This document shows positions 39,991 to 48,671 of a stretch of DNA of 64,000 nt, in pieces. The translations under genes and the position numbers were made by a program. The stretch is from an uncultured Collinsella sp. (GTDB lineage: Bacteria > Actinomycetota > Coriobacteriia > Coriobacteriales > Coriobacteriaceae). The notes below the pieces were generated by a model that saw only the letters and a program-made list of their open reading frames with translations, had not been told where the DNA came from and ran no database searches. How positions within the stretch are numbered: the first letter of the stretch is position 1; every line of letters starts with the position of its first letter. The stretch covers positions 1 to 64,000 of the forward strand of contig UQHT01000007.1 of NCBI GenBank assembly GCA_900540875.1, given 5' to 3'.

Positions 39991-41806
39991 AACCCTCATG
40001 GGAAGCATCCGCGACTATATGAAAGTCACTGTTGCCACGCCGCTGCTCGTGCTTGGCGAGGTGCTCTGCGAGATGCTGATTCCATTTATCACCGCCAACC
40101 TGATCGACGCTATCAAAGACGGCGCCACCGTAGCCGAGATGCTTCCCACCGCAGGCTTTTTGGTGCTCATCGCGCTGACGTCGCTTGCTTTTGGCGCCGC
40201 GGCTGGTGTCACCTGCAGCCATGCGAGCTGCGGATTCGCCAAGAACCTGCGTCATGACCTGTTCTACAAGATCCAGACGTTCAGCTTTGCCAACATCGAC
40301 GAGTTCTCGAGCTCCTCGCTCGTCACCCGCCTCACCACCGACATCAACAACGTGCAGCAGGCCTTTATGATGCTCATCCGCATCGCCGTGCGCTCGCCGC
40401 TGGTGCTGGTCTTTGCCTTTACCATGGCATACGCCATGGGCGGCAGCGTCGCCATGGTCTACCTGGTCATCATTCCGCTGCTGGGCTTTGGTCTGTTCTT
40501 CATCATCCATAAGGTGCGCCCGATCTTTGCCCGCGTCTTCCACAAGTACGACGCGCTCAACGAATCCGTTGAGGAAAACGTCACCGGCATGCGCGTGGTC
40601 AAGAGTTACGTGCGCGAAGACTTTGAGAAGGAGAAGTTCGCGACCGCCGCGCGCGACGTCCAGATGGACTTTACCCGCGCCGAGAAGCTGCTCGCCTTCA
40701 ACAACCCCATGATGAACATCTGCGTCAACGGCGCGTTCGTCGTCATCATCTACCTGGGTTCCGAGCTCATCATCACGAGCCAGGGCACCCTGTTCGACGT
40801 GGGCCAGCTCTCCTCCATCTTTACCTACGGCTTCCAGATTCTGATGAGCCTAATGCAGCTGTCGATGATCTTTGTCATGGTGACCATGGCCGACGAGTCC
40901 GCACACCGTATTACCGAGGTGCTGGCCGCCGAGCCCACGATCGCCAACCCGGCCGAGCCCGTGCACGAAGTTGCCGACGGCTCCATCGACTTCGATCACG
41001 TGAGCTTTAAGTATTCCGAGCATGCCCGCCGCCAGGCGCTCGACGATATCGACCTGCATATTAAGAGCGGCGAGACCATCGGCATTATCGGTAGCACCGG
41101 CTCGGCCAAGTCGACGCTCGTGAACCTGATCGCCCGCCTGTACGATGTCACCGAGGGCACCGTGCGCGTCGGCGGCGTGGACGTGCGCAACTACGATCTG
41201 GACGCGCTGCGCCACCAGGTGGCCATGGTGCTGCAGAAAAACGTGCTGTTTAGCGGCACCATCGCCGAGAACCTGCGCTGGGGCGACCCGAACGCCACCG
41301 ACGAGGAAGTCCGCGAGGCGGCGCATCTGGCCTGCGCCGACGAGTTTGTCGACGGCTTCCCCAAGGGCTACGACACCTGGATCGAGCAGGGCGGCTCCAA
41401 CGTTTCCGGCGGCCAGAAGCAGCGCCTGTGCATCGCGCGTGCCCTGCTGCGTCGCCCCAAGATCTTGATCCTGGACGACTCCACGAGCGCCGTCGACACC
41501 AAGACCGACGCCAAGATCCGCGAGGGCCTGGCGAGCTACCTGCCCAACACGACCAAGCTCATCATCGCCCAGCGCATCAGCTCCGTGCAGGACGCCGACC
41601 GCATCATCGTCATGGAGGGCGGCCGCATCAAGGACATCGGCAACCATGACGAGCTGCTCAAGACGAGCGAGATCTACCGCGAGACCTTTACCTCGCAAAA
41701 CAAGATGAGTGCCGCGGGCGAGGAGGCGGCCGAGACCGTCGCAGCCGACACCGAGGCATCCGCACCGCAAGCTCAGACCCAGAAAGGAGGCGAGGCACAT
41801 GAGTAA
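39983..41806 (+). CDS. heterodimeric ABC exporter subunit with degenerate catalytic site
   Basis: 607 residues: six membrane helices followed by an ATPase domain. Walker A reads GSTGSAKST, with Ala where the third Gly is usual. The signature is the good VSGGQKQR. Walker B is ILILDDSTSAVD, with Asp in place of the catalytic Glu. This is the degenerate-site pattern of TM287/LmrC-like partners. It should pair with the next gene in a drug or lipid exporter. It shares 8 bp with marR and 8 bp with the next gene. A Glu/Ala/Thr-rich tail of about 35 residues ends the protein. Confidence 0.93.
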   Translation: MIKTLMGSIRDYMKVTVATPLLVLGEVLCEMLIPFITANLIDAIKDGATVAEMLPTAGFLVLIALTSLAFGAAAGVTCSHASCGFAKNLRHDLFYKIQTFSFANIDEFSSSSLVTRLTTDINNVQQAFMMLIRIAVRSPLVLVFAFTMAYAMGGSVAMVYLVIIPLLGFGLFFIIHKVRPIFARVFHKYDALNESVEENVTGMRVVKSYVREDFEKEKFATAARDVQMDFTRAEKLLAFNNPMMNICVNGAFVVIIYLGSELIITSQGTLFDVGQLSSIFTYGFQILMSLMQLSMIFVMVTMADESAHRITEVLAAEPTIANPAEPVHEVADGSIDFDHVSFKYSEHARRQALDDIDLHIKSGETIGIIGSTGSAKSTLVNLIARLYDVTEGTVRVGGVDVRNYDLDALRHQVAMVLQKNVLFSGTIAENLRWGDPNATDEEVREAAHLACADEFVDGFPKGYDTWIEQGGSNVSGGQKQRLCIARALLRRPKILILDDSTSAVDTKTDAKIREGLASYLPNTTKLIIAQRISSVQDADRIIVMEGGRIKDIGNHDELLKTSEIYRETFTSQNKMSAAGEEAAETVAADTEASAPQAQTQKGGEAHE

Positions 41807-43718
41807 GGCAGCTACCGCCGAGCGCGCGCGCAACCGCAAGGGCGGCACTATGACGCGCCTGATCAAGATGCTCTTTGGCTTCTACCCGGTGCTTTTGCCC
41901 CTCGTCGTCGCCGGCGTTGTGCTCTGCGCCATCATCAACTCCATCGGCGCGACGTTTCTCCAGAGCGCGCTGCAGGTCATTAGCGAATCGTGGCAGTCGG
42001 GCGACTGGACGGCCGCGCAGCCCAAGATTCTGAAGCTCGTGACCACCCTCGGCTGCATCTACGCCGTGGGCGTCGCCTCCTCGCTCTTCTGGAACCGCAC
42101 CATGGCCGTCATCACGCAGGGCTCGCTCGAGAAGCTGCGCGAAAAGATGTTCAACCGCATGCAGGACCTGCCGATCCGCTACTTCGACACGCACCAGCGC
42201 GGCGATATCATGAGCCACTACACCAACGACATCGACACGCTGCGTCAGATGATCAGCCAGTCGCTGCCCAACCTGCTCATGACGATCATCATCATCGTCA
42301 CGGTGTTCTTTATCATGCTGTACTACAGCGTGTGGATGTGCCTGGTCATCATCGCCGGCGTCGCCTTTATGACCTTTATGACCAAGCTGCTCGGCTCCAA
42401 CTCCGCGCGCTTCTTCATTGCGCAGCAGACCGAGCTCGGCGTGGTCGAGGGCCATATCGAGGAGGTCATGAACGGCCAGAAGGTCGTCAAGGCGTTCTGC
42501 CACGAGTCTGCCGCCGAGGCCGATTTTGACGAGCGCAACGAAAAGCTCTTCGAGGTCTCCCAGAAGGCCAACATGTACGCCAACATCCTCATGCCCATCC
42601 TTATGAACCTGGGCAACCTGCTCTACGTGCTGGTCGCACTGGCGGGCGGCATTTTCCTGGCGCTGGGCGTGCCCAACCTGAGCATCTCGGGCATGGCGCT
42701 GTCCATCGCCGTCGTGGTGCCGTTCCTCAACATGACCAAGCAGTTCTGCGGACAGATCGGCCAGATCTCGCAGCAGATCAACGCCGTGGTCATGGGCCTC
42801 GCCGGCGCCGACCGCATCTTTGAGCTCATCGACGAGAAGCCCGAGGCCGACGAAGGCTACGTGACGCTCGTCAACGCACAGGTGAACCCCGAGACTTGGG
42901 AGTTCGAGGAGGCTGACCACCACACCGGCATGTGGGCGTGGAAACATCCGCACCGCGCAACCGGCGAGATCGAGTACGTCCCGCTGCGCGGCGACTTGGT
43001 CATGGACAACGTCGACTTTGGCTACACCCCCGACCACGAGGTCCTGCACGGCGTGTCCGTGTTTGCCAAGCCGGGTCAGAAGGTCGCATTTGTCGGCGCC
43101 ACCGGTGCCGGTAAGACGACCATCACCAACCTCATCAACCGCTTCTATGACATCGCCGACGGCAAGATTCGCTACGACGGCATCAACGTCAATAAGATCC
43201 GCAAGGCCGATCTGCGCCGCTCGCTGGGCGTCGTGCTGCAGGACGTGAACCTGTTCACCGGCACCGTGATGGACAACATCCGCTACGGCAACCTGGATGC
43301 GACCGACGAGGAGTGCATCGCGGCGGCCAAGCTCGCGGGCGCAGACGACTTTATCACCCGCCTGCCCGACGGCTACGACACGATGCTCACCGGCAACGGC
43401 GCACAGCTGTCGCAGGGCCAGCGCCAGCTGATCTCGATCGCCCGCGCCGCCGTCGCCGATCCGCCGGCGATGATTCTAGACGAGGCCACGAGCTCCATCG
43501 ACACCCGCACCGAGGCCATCGTGCAGGCGGGCATGGATAAGCTCATGGAGGGCCGCACGACGTTTGTCATCGCACACCGCCTGTCCACCGTGCGCAACTC
43601 CGACGCGATCATCTGTCTGGACCACGGCCGTATCATCGAGCGCGGCAACCACGACGAGCTGATCGCCAAGCGCGGGTACTACTACCAGCTGTACACGGGT
43701 GCGTTTGAGCTGGAGTAG
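41799..43718 (+). CDS. heterodimeric ABC exporter subunit with consensus catalytic Glu
   Basis: 639 residues, six membrane helices plus ATPase domain. Walker A GATGAGKTT and Walker B MILDEATSSIDTRTE are normal, but the signature is LSQGQRQL rather than LSGGQ. Thus its own Walker B pairs with the partner's VSGGQ in the one active site, as in TM288/LmrD-type exporters. An insert of about 40 residues (MWAWKHPHRATGEIEYVPL) separates the membrane and ATPase domains. The ATG at 41799 follows AAAGGAGG; the frame is open from 41709 inside the previous gene. Confidence 0.93.
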   Translation: MSKAATAERARNRKGGTMTRLIKMLFGFYPVLLPLVVAGVVLCAIINSIGATFLQSALQVISESWQSGDWTAAQPKILKLVTTLGCIYAVGVASSLFWNRTMAVITQGSLEKLREKMFNRMQDLPIRYFDTHQRGDIMSHYTNDIDTLRQMISQSLPNLLMTIIIIVTVFFIMLYYSVWMCLVIIAGVAFMTFMTKLLGSNSARFFIAQQTELGVVEGHIEEVMNGQKVVKAFCHESAAEADFDERNEKLFEVSQKANMYANILMPILMNLGNLLYVLVALAGGIFLALGVPNLSISGMALSIAVVVPFLNMTKQFCGQIGQISQQINAVVMGLAGADRIFELIDEKPEADEGYVTLVNAQVNPETWEFEEADHHTGMWAWKHPHRATGEIEYVPLRGDLVMDNVDFGYTPDHEVLHGVSVFAKPGQKVAFVGATGAGKTTITNLINRFYDIADGKIRYDGINVNKIRKADLRRSLGVVLQDVNLFTGTVMDNIRYGNLDATDEECIAAAKLAGADDFITRLPDGYDTMLTGNGAQLSQGQRQLISIARAAVADPPAMILDEATSSIDTRTEAIVQAGMDKLMEGRTTFVIAHRLSTVRNSDAIICLDHGRIIERGNHDELIAKRGYYYQLYTGAFELE

Positions 43719-43806
43719 GAACGGTTACTGACGGAGGGTGCGCAGGCAGGGCGGCGAAAGTAGCTAAAAAAGCCCCGTCCCAAAAAGACTACCCGCGCCA
43801 AATGAG

Positions 43807-44685
43807 CTAGTTGAGGAGTTGGGCCATGGCGTTGACGAATTTTTGGACTTGGAGGGTGGGCTCGAGCGGGTAGTGCAAATAGACCGGCACCTCGCGACCG
43901 CATAGAAACGGTACGCCCACAAAGGCCGGGTGCACGCCCGACCACGCTCCGCAGGTGAGCACCGCATCGCCCTTTTCCTCCGCCTCGTTAAAGAGCGCAA
44001 AGTCGAAGCTATCCACATCGATCACGTCCACGCCGCCGTCGGCCAACAGGTCGATGCGCAGGCTGTCCATAGCGTCGTTGCCGTGACGGAGCACGCGCAG
44101 GCGCATGCCCTCCAGGTCGGCAACCGTGATGCGCGTCTTGCGCGCAAGCGGGCTCGTGCGCGGCACATCAATATAAAACGGTACGTTGACGATAAGGAGC
44201 TTTTGGCAGGCGTCGCCCCAGCGCGGGGTCGAAAAACTCGACTGCACTACATCCACTTCGCGACCAAGACTGCGCATGACGGTCTCGCGCTCATCGTAGA
44301 GGTCACTCACCGGCACAATCTCAAAGCGCAGCGACGGCTCCAGCTCGTGCACACTCGGCCACATCGACAGCGTTTGGCGCCCCGGGCACATCATCGACAC
44401 GCCCAGACGCACGGCGCCGCCATCGCCCGCTGCGCGTCGGGCACGGCGCAACGCATCCTCGGACTGACGCATGATCGAGCGCGCATCGTCTACCAGCAGC
44501 GCACCCGCCGGCGTCACCTTAACGCCCGAATGCGAGCGCTCGAACAACGTGATGCCAAACTCGGCCTCGAACCCCGACACCTGTTTGACGAGAGCCGGGG
44601 TCGACACACGTAGTTTTGCCGCCGCGCGCGAGAAGCTTCCCAGCTCCGCGGCGGCCGATATGGCCTCAAGTCGTCGATCGTACAC
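43807..44685 (-). CDS. LysR family transcriptional regulator
   Basis: About 292 residues. The N-terminal helix-turn-helix is clear (LEAISAAAELGSFSRAAAKLRVSTPALVKQVSGFEAEFGITLFERSHSGVKVTPAG), followed by a periplasmic-binding-fold effector domain. I favour the GTG at 44683-44685 with GGGAG 6 bp upstream; an ATG at 44718 is the alternative. Divergent from the SDR/MFS/Gfo-Idh-MocA genes, which it probably controls. Confidence 0.88.
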   Translation of the reverse strand: MYDRRLEAISAAAELGSFSRAAAKLRVSTPALVKQVSGFEAEFGITLFERSHSGVKVTPAGALLVDDARSIMRQSEDALRRARRAAGDGGAVRLGVSMMCPGRQTLSMWPSVHELEPSLRFEIVPVSDLYDERETVMRSLGREVDVVQSSFSTPRWGDACQKLLIVNVPFYIDVPRTSPLARKTRITVADLEGMRLRVLRHGNDAMDSLRIDLLADGGVDVIDVDSFDFALFNEAEEKGDAVLTCGAWSGVHPAFVGVPFLCGREVPVYLHYPLEPTLQVQKFVNAMAQLLN

Positions 44686-44918
44686 GTCAATCTCCCGTTT
44701 TCGCGCCCGTGGCCACATGGTGCCACAGGAGGTTGTTTTCGCAGGTCATGCGCTCAATTGAGAATAAACTGCATCGCACAGTGTAAACCTATGGTTAACG
44801 CCATTCTAACAAATATGCAATTCACCTGCGCAAATGCAAAGCATACGATAACCAGCGAAAACCACGTGGGTCGATTAATGGGAGCGACCCACCGGGAGGC
44901 ACAAGAAGGGAAGTTCCT

Positions 44919-45800
44919 ATGAGCAATTGGCTTAAGCTCGAGGGCGATGTCTGCGCCGTGACCGGCGCGCTCGGCGGTATGGGCGTCGAGATTTGCCGCG
45001 AGTTCGCCCGCAACGGCGCCAACGTCGTCTTGCTCGACCTAGACGAGGAGAAGGTCAAGGCAGCAGCCGCCGACCTCGCCGCCGAGTTTGGTATCCACGC
45101 CGAGGGCTACAAGATGAACGCCACCGACGAGGCCGAGGTTCAGGCTGCCGTCGACGCCACCATCGCCAACTTCGGCCGCGTCGACGTTCTCGTCAACACC
45201 GCCGGCATCCTGCGCTTCGCCGCCATGGAGGACCTGCCGCTAAGCGACTGGGAGCAGGTGCTCAACGTCAACCTCACCGGCTACTTCATCACCTCGCAGC
45301 GCTTTGGTCGCGAGATGATCAAGGCCGGCCAGGGCCGCCTAGTGCACATCTCGACCGTTGCCAGCCACTCCCCCGAGACGTTCTCGGGCGTGTACAGCTC
45401 CACCAAGGCGGGCGTCAACATGATGTCCAAGATGCTCGCCGCCGAGTGGGGCCCCTACGGCGTCCGCTCCAACTGCGTCGAGCCCTGCTTTGTCAAGACA
45501 CCCATGTCGGCAAGCTTTTACGCCGATCCCGAGGTCGAGAAGAGCCGCAGCCGCCTCATCGCCACGCGCCGCATCGGCGAGGTCAGCGATATCGCCAACG
45601 CCGTCATGTTCCTGGCGTCCAAGCGCTCAGACTTTACCACCGGCGACGCCATCAAGGTCGACGGCGGCTTCTCCAACATGATGGGCGACCTCACCGCCAA
45701 GCCCGGCGGCCGCCGCGCCTTTGCCGACAACTACCTCAAGAACAAGGGCGTCGAGCTCTGGTCCGATGAGTCCGGCGTCGCAAAGCCGACTGACCAGTAA
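44919..45800 (+). CDS. short-chain dehydrogenase/reductase
   Basis: 293 residues, Rossmann fold, NAD(P)-dependent. The cofactor loop GALGGMGVEICREF, the NTAG motif and the catalytic STVASHSPETFSGVYSSTK (Ser, Tyr-x3-Lys) are intact, and an acidic residue (LLDLDEEKV) at the end of strand 2 favours NAD. The C-terminus is longer than the minimal fold. Closest in general look to gluconate 5-dehydrogenase or ketoacyl reductase types. With an MFS carrier and a Gfo/Idh/MocA enzyme it suggests oxidation of a polyol or sugar acid. Confidence 0.9.
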   Translation: MSNWLKLEGDVCAVTGALGGMGVEICREFARNGANVVLLDLDEEKVKAAAADLAAEFGIHAEGYKMNATDEAEVQAAVDATIANFGRVDVLVNTAGILRFAAMEDLPLSDWEQVLNVNLTGYFITSQRFGREMIKAGQGRLVHISTVASHSPETFSGVYSSTKAGVNMMSKMLAAEWGPYGVRSNCVEPCFVKTPMSASFYADPEVEKSRSRLIATRRIGEVSDIANAVMFLASKRSDFTTGDAIKVDGGFSNMMGDLTAKPGGRRAFADNYLKNKGVELWSDESGVAKPTDQ

Positions 45801-45884
45801 ACCAGCCCGGTAGAAAGGGGCGCGGGGCAAGCACCTCAGCGGCGTTTGCCCCTCCCCTCCCCCGTATCGATTAGAAAGAGTCCA

Positions 45885-47141
45885 ATGGCTTCCAACAACT
45901 CCAACAAGGGTCGCGCCGTCGTGCTTTCCGCCGCGTGCGTCACCATGTTCTTCATCAGCTCCATCGCGCTGTATTCCGTCGTGAGCAAGAACCTGCTCGC
46001 CGTCTACCCCGAGTGGTCGAGCGCCCTTACCTGGGCTTTCCCGGTCTTCCAGACCATCATGGCCGTGACGGGCATCTTCGCCGGCCGCATCTCCGATAAG
46101 ATCGGCCCGCGCAACGTCGTGATCGCTGCCGCCGTGTGCTACGGCCTGGGCTGGTTCATGTCCGGCACCGTCACCGAGCCGTGGCAGTTCTACCTGTGGT
46201 TCTCGCTCGTCGCCGCCATCGGCAACGGCCTGGGCTACAACCCGGCACTCACCACCGGCCAAAAGTGGTTCATCGACAAGAAGGGCCTCGCCTCCGGCAT
46301 CACCCTGGCCGCTTCGACCGCCGGTCCCGCCGTGCTGTCCCCGGTGCTCGCCTCGCTGCTCATCCCGAGCCTGGGCATCTTTGGCGCCCTCAAGGCACTC
46401 GGCGTCATCTTCTTTGTGACGATCGCCGCCTCCGCCCTGTTCCTGAAGGCCCCCGAGGCCGGTTGGCTGCCCGAGGGCTTCGAGGCCCCCAAGGGCGGCG
46501 CGCACGCCGGCACCTTCGGTGACCTCACCCCGGGCGAGATGGTCAAGACCCCGCGCTTCTGGGTCCTCATCGTCACCTTCGCCTTTGCTGCCACTGCAGG
46601 CACCCTGCTTGTGGGCAAGGTTGCCTCCATCGCCGCCGTCCAGCTCTTCGCCGACCCCACGAGCGCCGCGGCCGTCGCCCTCGGCGGTGTGGTGGTCTCC
46701 GTCAACACCTGCGCCAACCTGGTCGGCCGTCTGTCCTTTGGCCAGATCATCGACAAGCTCGGCGCCTACAAGTCGCTGCTCATCAGCCTTGTCGTCACCA
46801 TCGTCGCGCTCGTCATCATGTCGATGAGCTTTACGCAGAGCATGTTCTTTGTGGCGCTCGCCCTGCTTGGCTTTAGCTTTGGCGCCCTGCTCGTCATCTA
46901 CCCGCCGCTCACCGGTGGCGCCTTCGGTACCAGCAACATCGGCGTCAACTACGGCATCATGTTCCTGGGCTACGCCGCTTCTACCTGGATCAGCCAGCCC
47001 ATCACTGCCGTGCTGTATCACGCTGAGGCCGGCAGCGCCGCCTACCAGCAGTCCTTCTACGGCGCCATTGTGATCGCCGCCATCGCCGTCGTGCTCACCG
47101 TCTACATGATGGTCTCCGACAGCAAGAAGAAGTCCGCCTAG
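45885..47141 (+). CDS. MFS transporter, OFA (oxalate/formate antiporter-like) family
   Basis: 418 residues, 12 membrane segments. The N-terminal SSIALYSVVSKNLLAVYPEWSSALTWAFPVFQTIMAVTGIFAGRISDKIGPRNV and the GLGYNPALTTGQKWF segment are typical of OFA-type carriers, which handle organic anions. The chosen ATG follows AGAAAGAG; a frame from 45846 lacks one. Sits between an SDR and a Gfo/Idh/MocA gene and probably brings in their substrate. Confidence 0.87.
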   Translation: MASNNSNKGRAVVLSAACVTMFFISSIALYSVVSKNLLAVYPEWSSALTWAFPVFQTIMAVTGIFAGRISDKIGPRNVVIAAAVCYGLGWFMSGTVTEPWQFYLWFSLVAAIGNGLGYNPALTTGQKWFIDKKGLASGITLAASTAGPAVLSPVLASLLIPSLGIFGALKALGVIFFVTIAASALFLKAPEAGWLPEGFEAPKGGAHAGTFGDLTPGEMVKTPRFWVLIVTFAFAATAGTLLVGKVASIAAVQLFADPTSAAAVALGGVVVSVNTCANLVGRLSFGQIIDKLGAYKSLLISLVVTIVALVIMSMSFTQSMFFVALALLGFSFGALLVIYPPLTGGAFGTSNIGVNYGIMFLGYAASTWISQPITAVLYHAEAGSAAYQQSFYGAIVIAAIAVVLTVYMMVSDSKKKSA

Positions 47142-47149
47142 TTTTACCG

Positions 47150-47180
47150 ATGCGACAAAGGGACGGTCCCTTTGTCGCAT
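47150..47180. repeat. GACAAAGGG palindrome, copy 4
   Basis: ATGCGACAAAGGGA and TCCCTTTGTCGCAT, 14-bp perfect stem with a CGG spacer. The GTGACA of copies 2 and 3 is GCGACA here, compensated in the other arm. It lies 9 bp after the MFS stop. Confidence 0.85.
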
Positions 47181-47210
47181 TCCACCGGTCACCAGTATTA
47201 AGGAGTCGAA

Positions 47211-48251
47211 ATGTCTGAGCTCAATCCCGTCCGCATTGCCGTTATCGGCGCCGGTGCCATGGGCCGCAACCACATCCGCTTTGTCACCGAGGAGCCCGAG
47301 GCCGAACTCGTCGCCATCGCCGACGCCTTTGAGGGCGCCCGCGCCACGGCCGAGGCCGCCGGCGTGCCGTTTTACACCGATCCCGCCCAGATGATGGACG
47401 AGGTCAAGCCCGAGGCCGTCATCATCGCCACCCCCAACGACCTGCACCTGGGCGTTGCCCGCGAGGCCGTGAAGCGCAACATCGTGCCGCTGGTCGAAAA
47501 GCCAATCTCCAACGACCTCGAGGATGCCCAGGCCTTCGCCGCCGAGGCCGAGACCGCCGGCGTGCCCGTGCTCGTGGGTCAGCACCGTCGTCACAACCCG
47601 TTTGTGAACAAGGCCAAGGAAATCATCGAGTCCGGCGAGCTGGGCAAGCTCACCGTATCGAGCTTCCACTACATGATCTATAAGAATGACGAGTACTTCG
47701 ATGTCGAGTGGCGTCGCAAGAAGGGTGCCGGCCCGATCCTGGTCAACCTGGTGCACGACGTCGACCTGCTCCGCTACCTGCTGGGCGAGCCTGTCGCCGT
47801 CCAGGGCATGCAGTCCAGCGCCGCCCGCGGTTTTGAGACCGAGGACTCCGCCGTGGTCAACGTCCGCTTTGCGGATGGCGCGCTCGCGAGCATGACCATC
47901 TCCGACGCCACCGCCAGCCCCTGGAACTGGGAGGCGACCGCCCGCGAGGACCCGCAGTACCGTCCCTTCGACGCCGACGCCTACTTTATCGGCGGTACCT
48001 TGGGCGCCCTGTCGCTGCCCCGCCTGCACCAGTTCTCCTACGACGGCGCCTCCAACTGGCACAAGCCGCTGCAGATGGAGATTCCGGCCGTGGACCCGGT
48101 GCTGCCGCACAAGATGCAGCTCAAGCACTTTGTGAAGGTTGTCCGCCGTGAGGTCGAGCCCGTCGTGACCCCCGCCGACAACGTCAAGACGCTCACGCTT
48201 CTCAACGCCATCAAGGAGGCCGCCGAGACCGGCCAGCTCGTCGAGCTGTAA
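47211..48251 (+). CDS. Gfo/Idh/MocA family oxidoreductase
   Basis: 346 residues. An N-terminal Rossmann domain (IAVIGAGAMGRNHIR, then the conserved EKPIS at about 101) is followed by the alpha/beta substrate domain with GPILVNLVHDVDLLRYLLGE, which carries the catalytic His-Asp pair. These enzymes oxidise sugars or inositols with NAD(P). AAGGAG precedes the ATG. Last of the SDR-MFS-oxidoreductase set. Confidence 0.92.
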   Translation: MSELNPVRIAVIGAGAMGRNHIRFVTEEPEAELVAIADAFEGARATAEAAGVPFYTDPAQMMDEVKPEAVIIATPNDLHLGVAREAVKRNIVPLVEKPISNDLEDAQAFAAEAETAGVPVLVGQHRRHNPFVNKAKEIIESGELGKLTVSSFHYMIYKNDEYFDVEWRRKKGAGPILVNLVHDVDLLRYLLGEPVAVQGMQSSAARGFETEDSAVVNVRFADGALASMTISDATASPWNWEATAREDPQYRPFDADAYFIGGTLGALSLPRLHQFSYDGASNWHKPLQMEIPAVDPVLPHKMQLKHFVKVVRREVEPVVTPADNVKTLTLLNAIKEAAETGQLVEL

Positions 48252-48324
48252 TGCCTTGAGAGCGGCCGCGGCAGAAACCCCATGCCGAGCCCCTCGGTCC
48301 GCCACAAATAAGCCCCTCTTCTTT

Positions 48325-48359
48325 GCCCCGCGAGCAGCCTCCTGCCCGCGGGGCATTTT
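48325..48359 (+). terminator. intrinsic terminator after Gfo/Idh/MocA gene
   Basis: GCCCCGCG / CGCGGGGC with a 14-nt loop, followed by ATTTTG. About 75 bp after the stop. Confidence 0.75.
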
Positions 48360-48432
48360 GCTACGTTTCCAATGATTTTCTGAGACGGGGGGCCTTTTTG
48401 CACCTCGGCTTGATTCGTTCGCCACGGAATGA

Positions 48433-48568
48433 GCCTATCTACTACGTTTAACCAATCACCCTCATCCATACCGAATTTCGCGAAATAAAAACCGCAGGTA
48501 AACGGCTTGCGCATTTTCGGAAAACCGGGGGATGGTCGACCCACACGGTTCAAACGTAGTAGATAGGC
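48433..48568. repeat. MITE-like hairpin element E2
   Basis: Perfect 17-bp terminal inverted repeats, GCCTATCTACTACGTTT at 48433-48449 and its complement at 48552-48568. The interior shares AATTTCGC, AAAACCGCAGGTA and GGCTTGCGC with E1 (38971). The inner CATCC/GGATG stem differs in sequence from that of E1 but is paired. It lies between two plus-strand genes. Confidence 0.8.
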
Positions 48569-48671
48569 CGCTTTCGTGGTCCCGCGCCAAAACAGTCTTT
48601 TTTGAGCGAAGTGGCAGGTGGTATCCTTGGTAGCTCTGTGCTGCAAACGCACCTCAAACGCAAGGAGTCCC

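Noticed and set aside
44919..45800. Bile-acid 7-alpha or 7-beta hydroxysteroid dehydrogenase
   Set aside because: Considered because Collinsella makes these enzymes. The sequence does not resemble the known 7-beta enzyme, and the neighbours suggest sugar or polyol use.
45627..48425. Open minus-strand frame of 932 codons opposite the SDR, MFS and Gfo/Idh/MocA genes
   Set aside because: It is antisense to three well-supported genes, rich in His, Gly, Asp and Val, and without recognisable domains. Strong third-position G/C bias creates such antisense frames.
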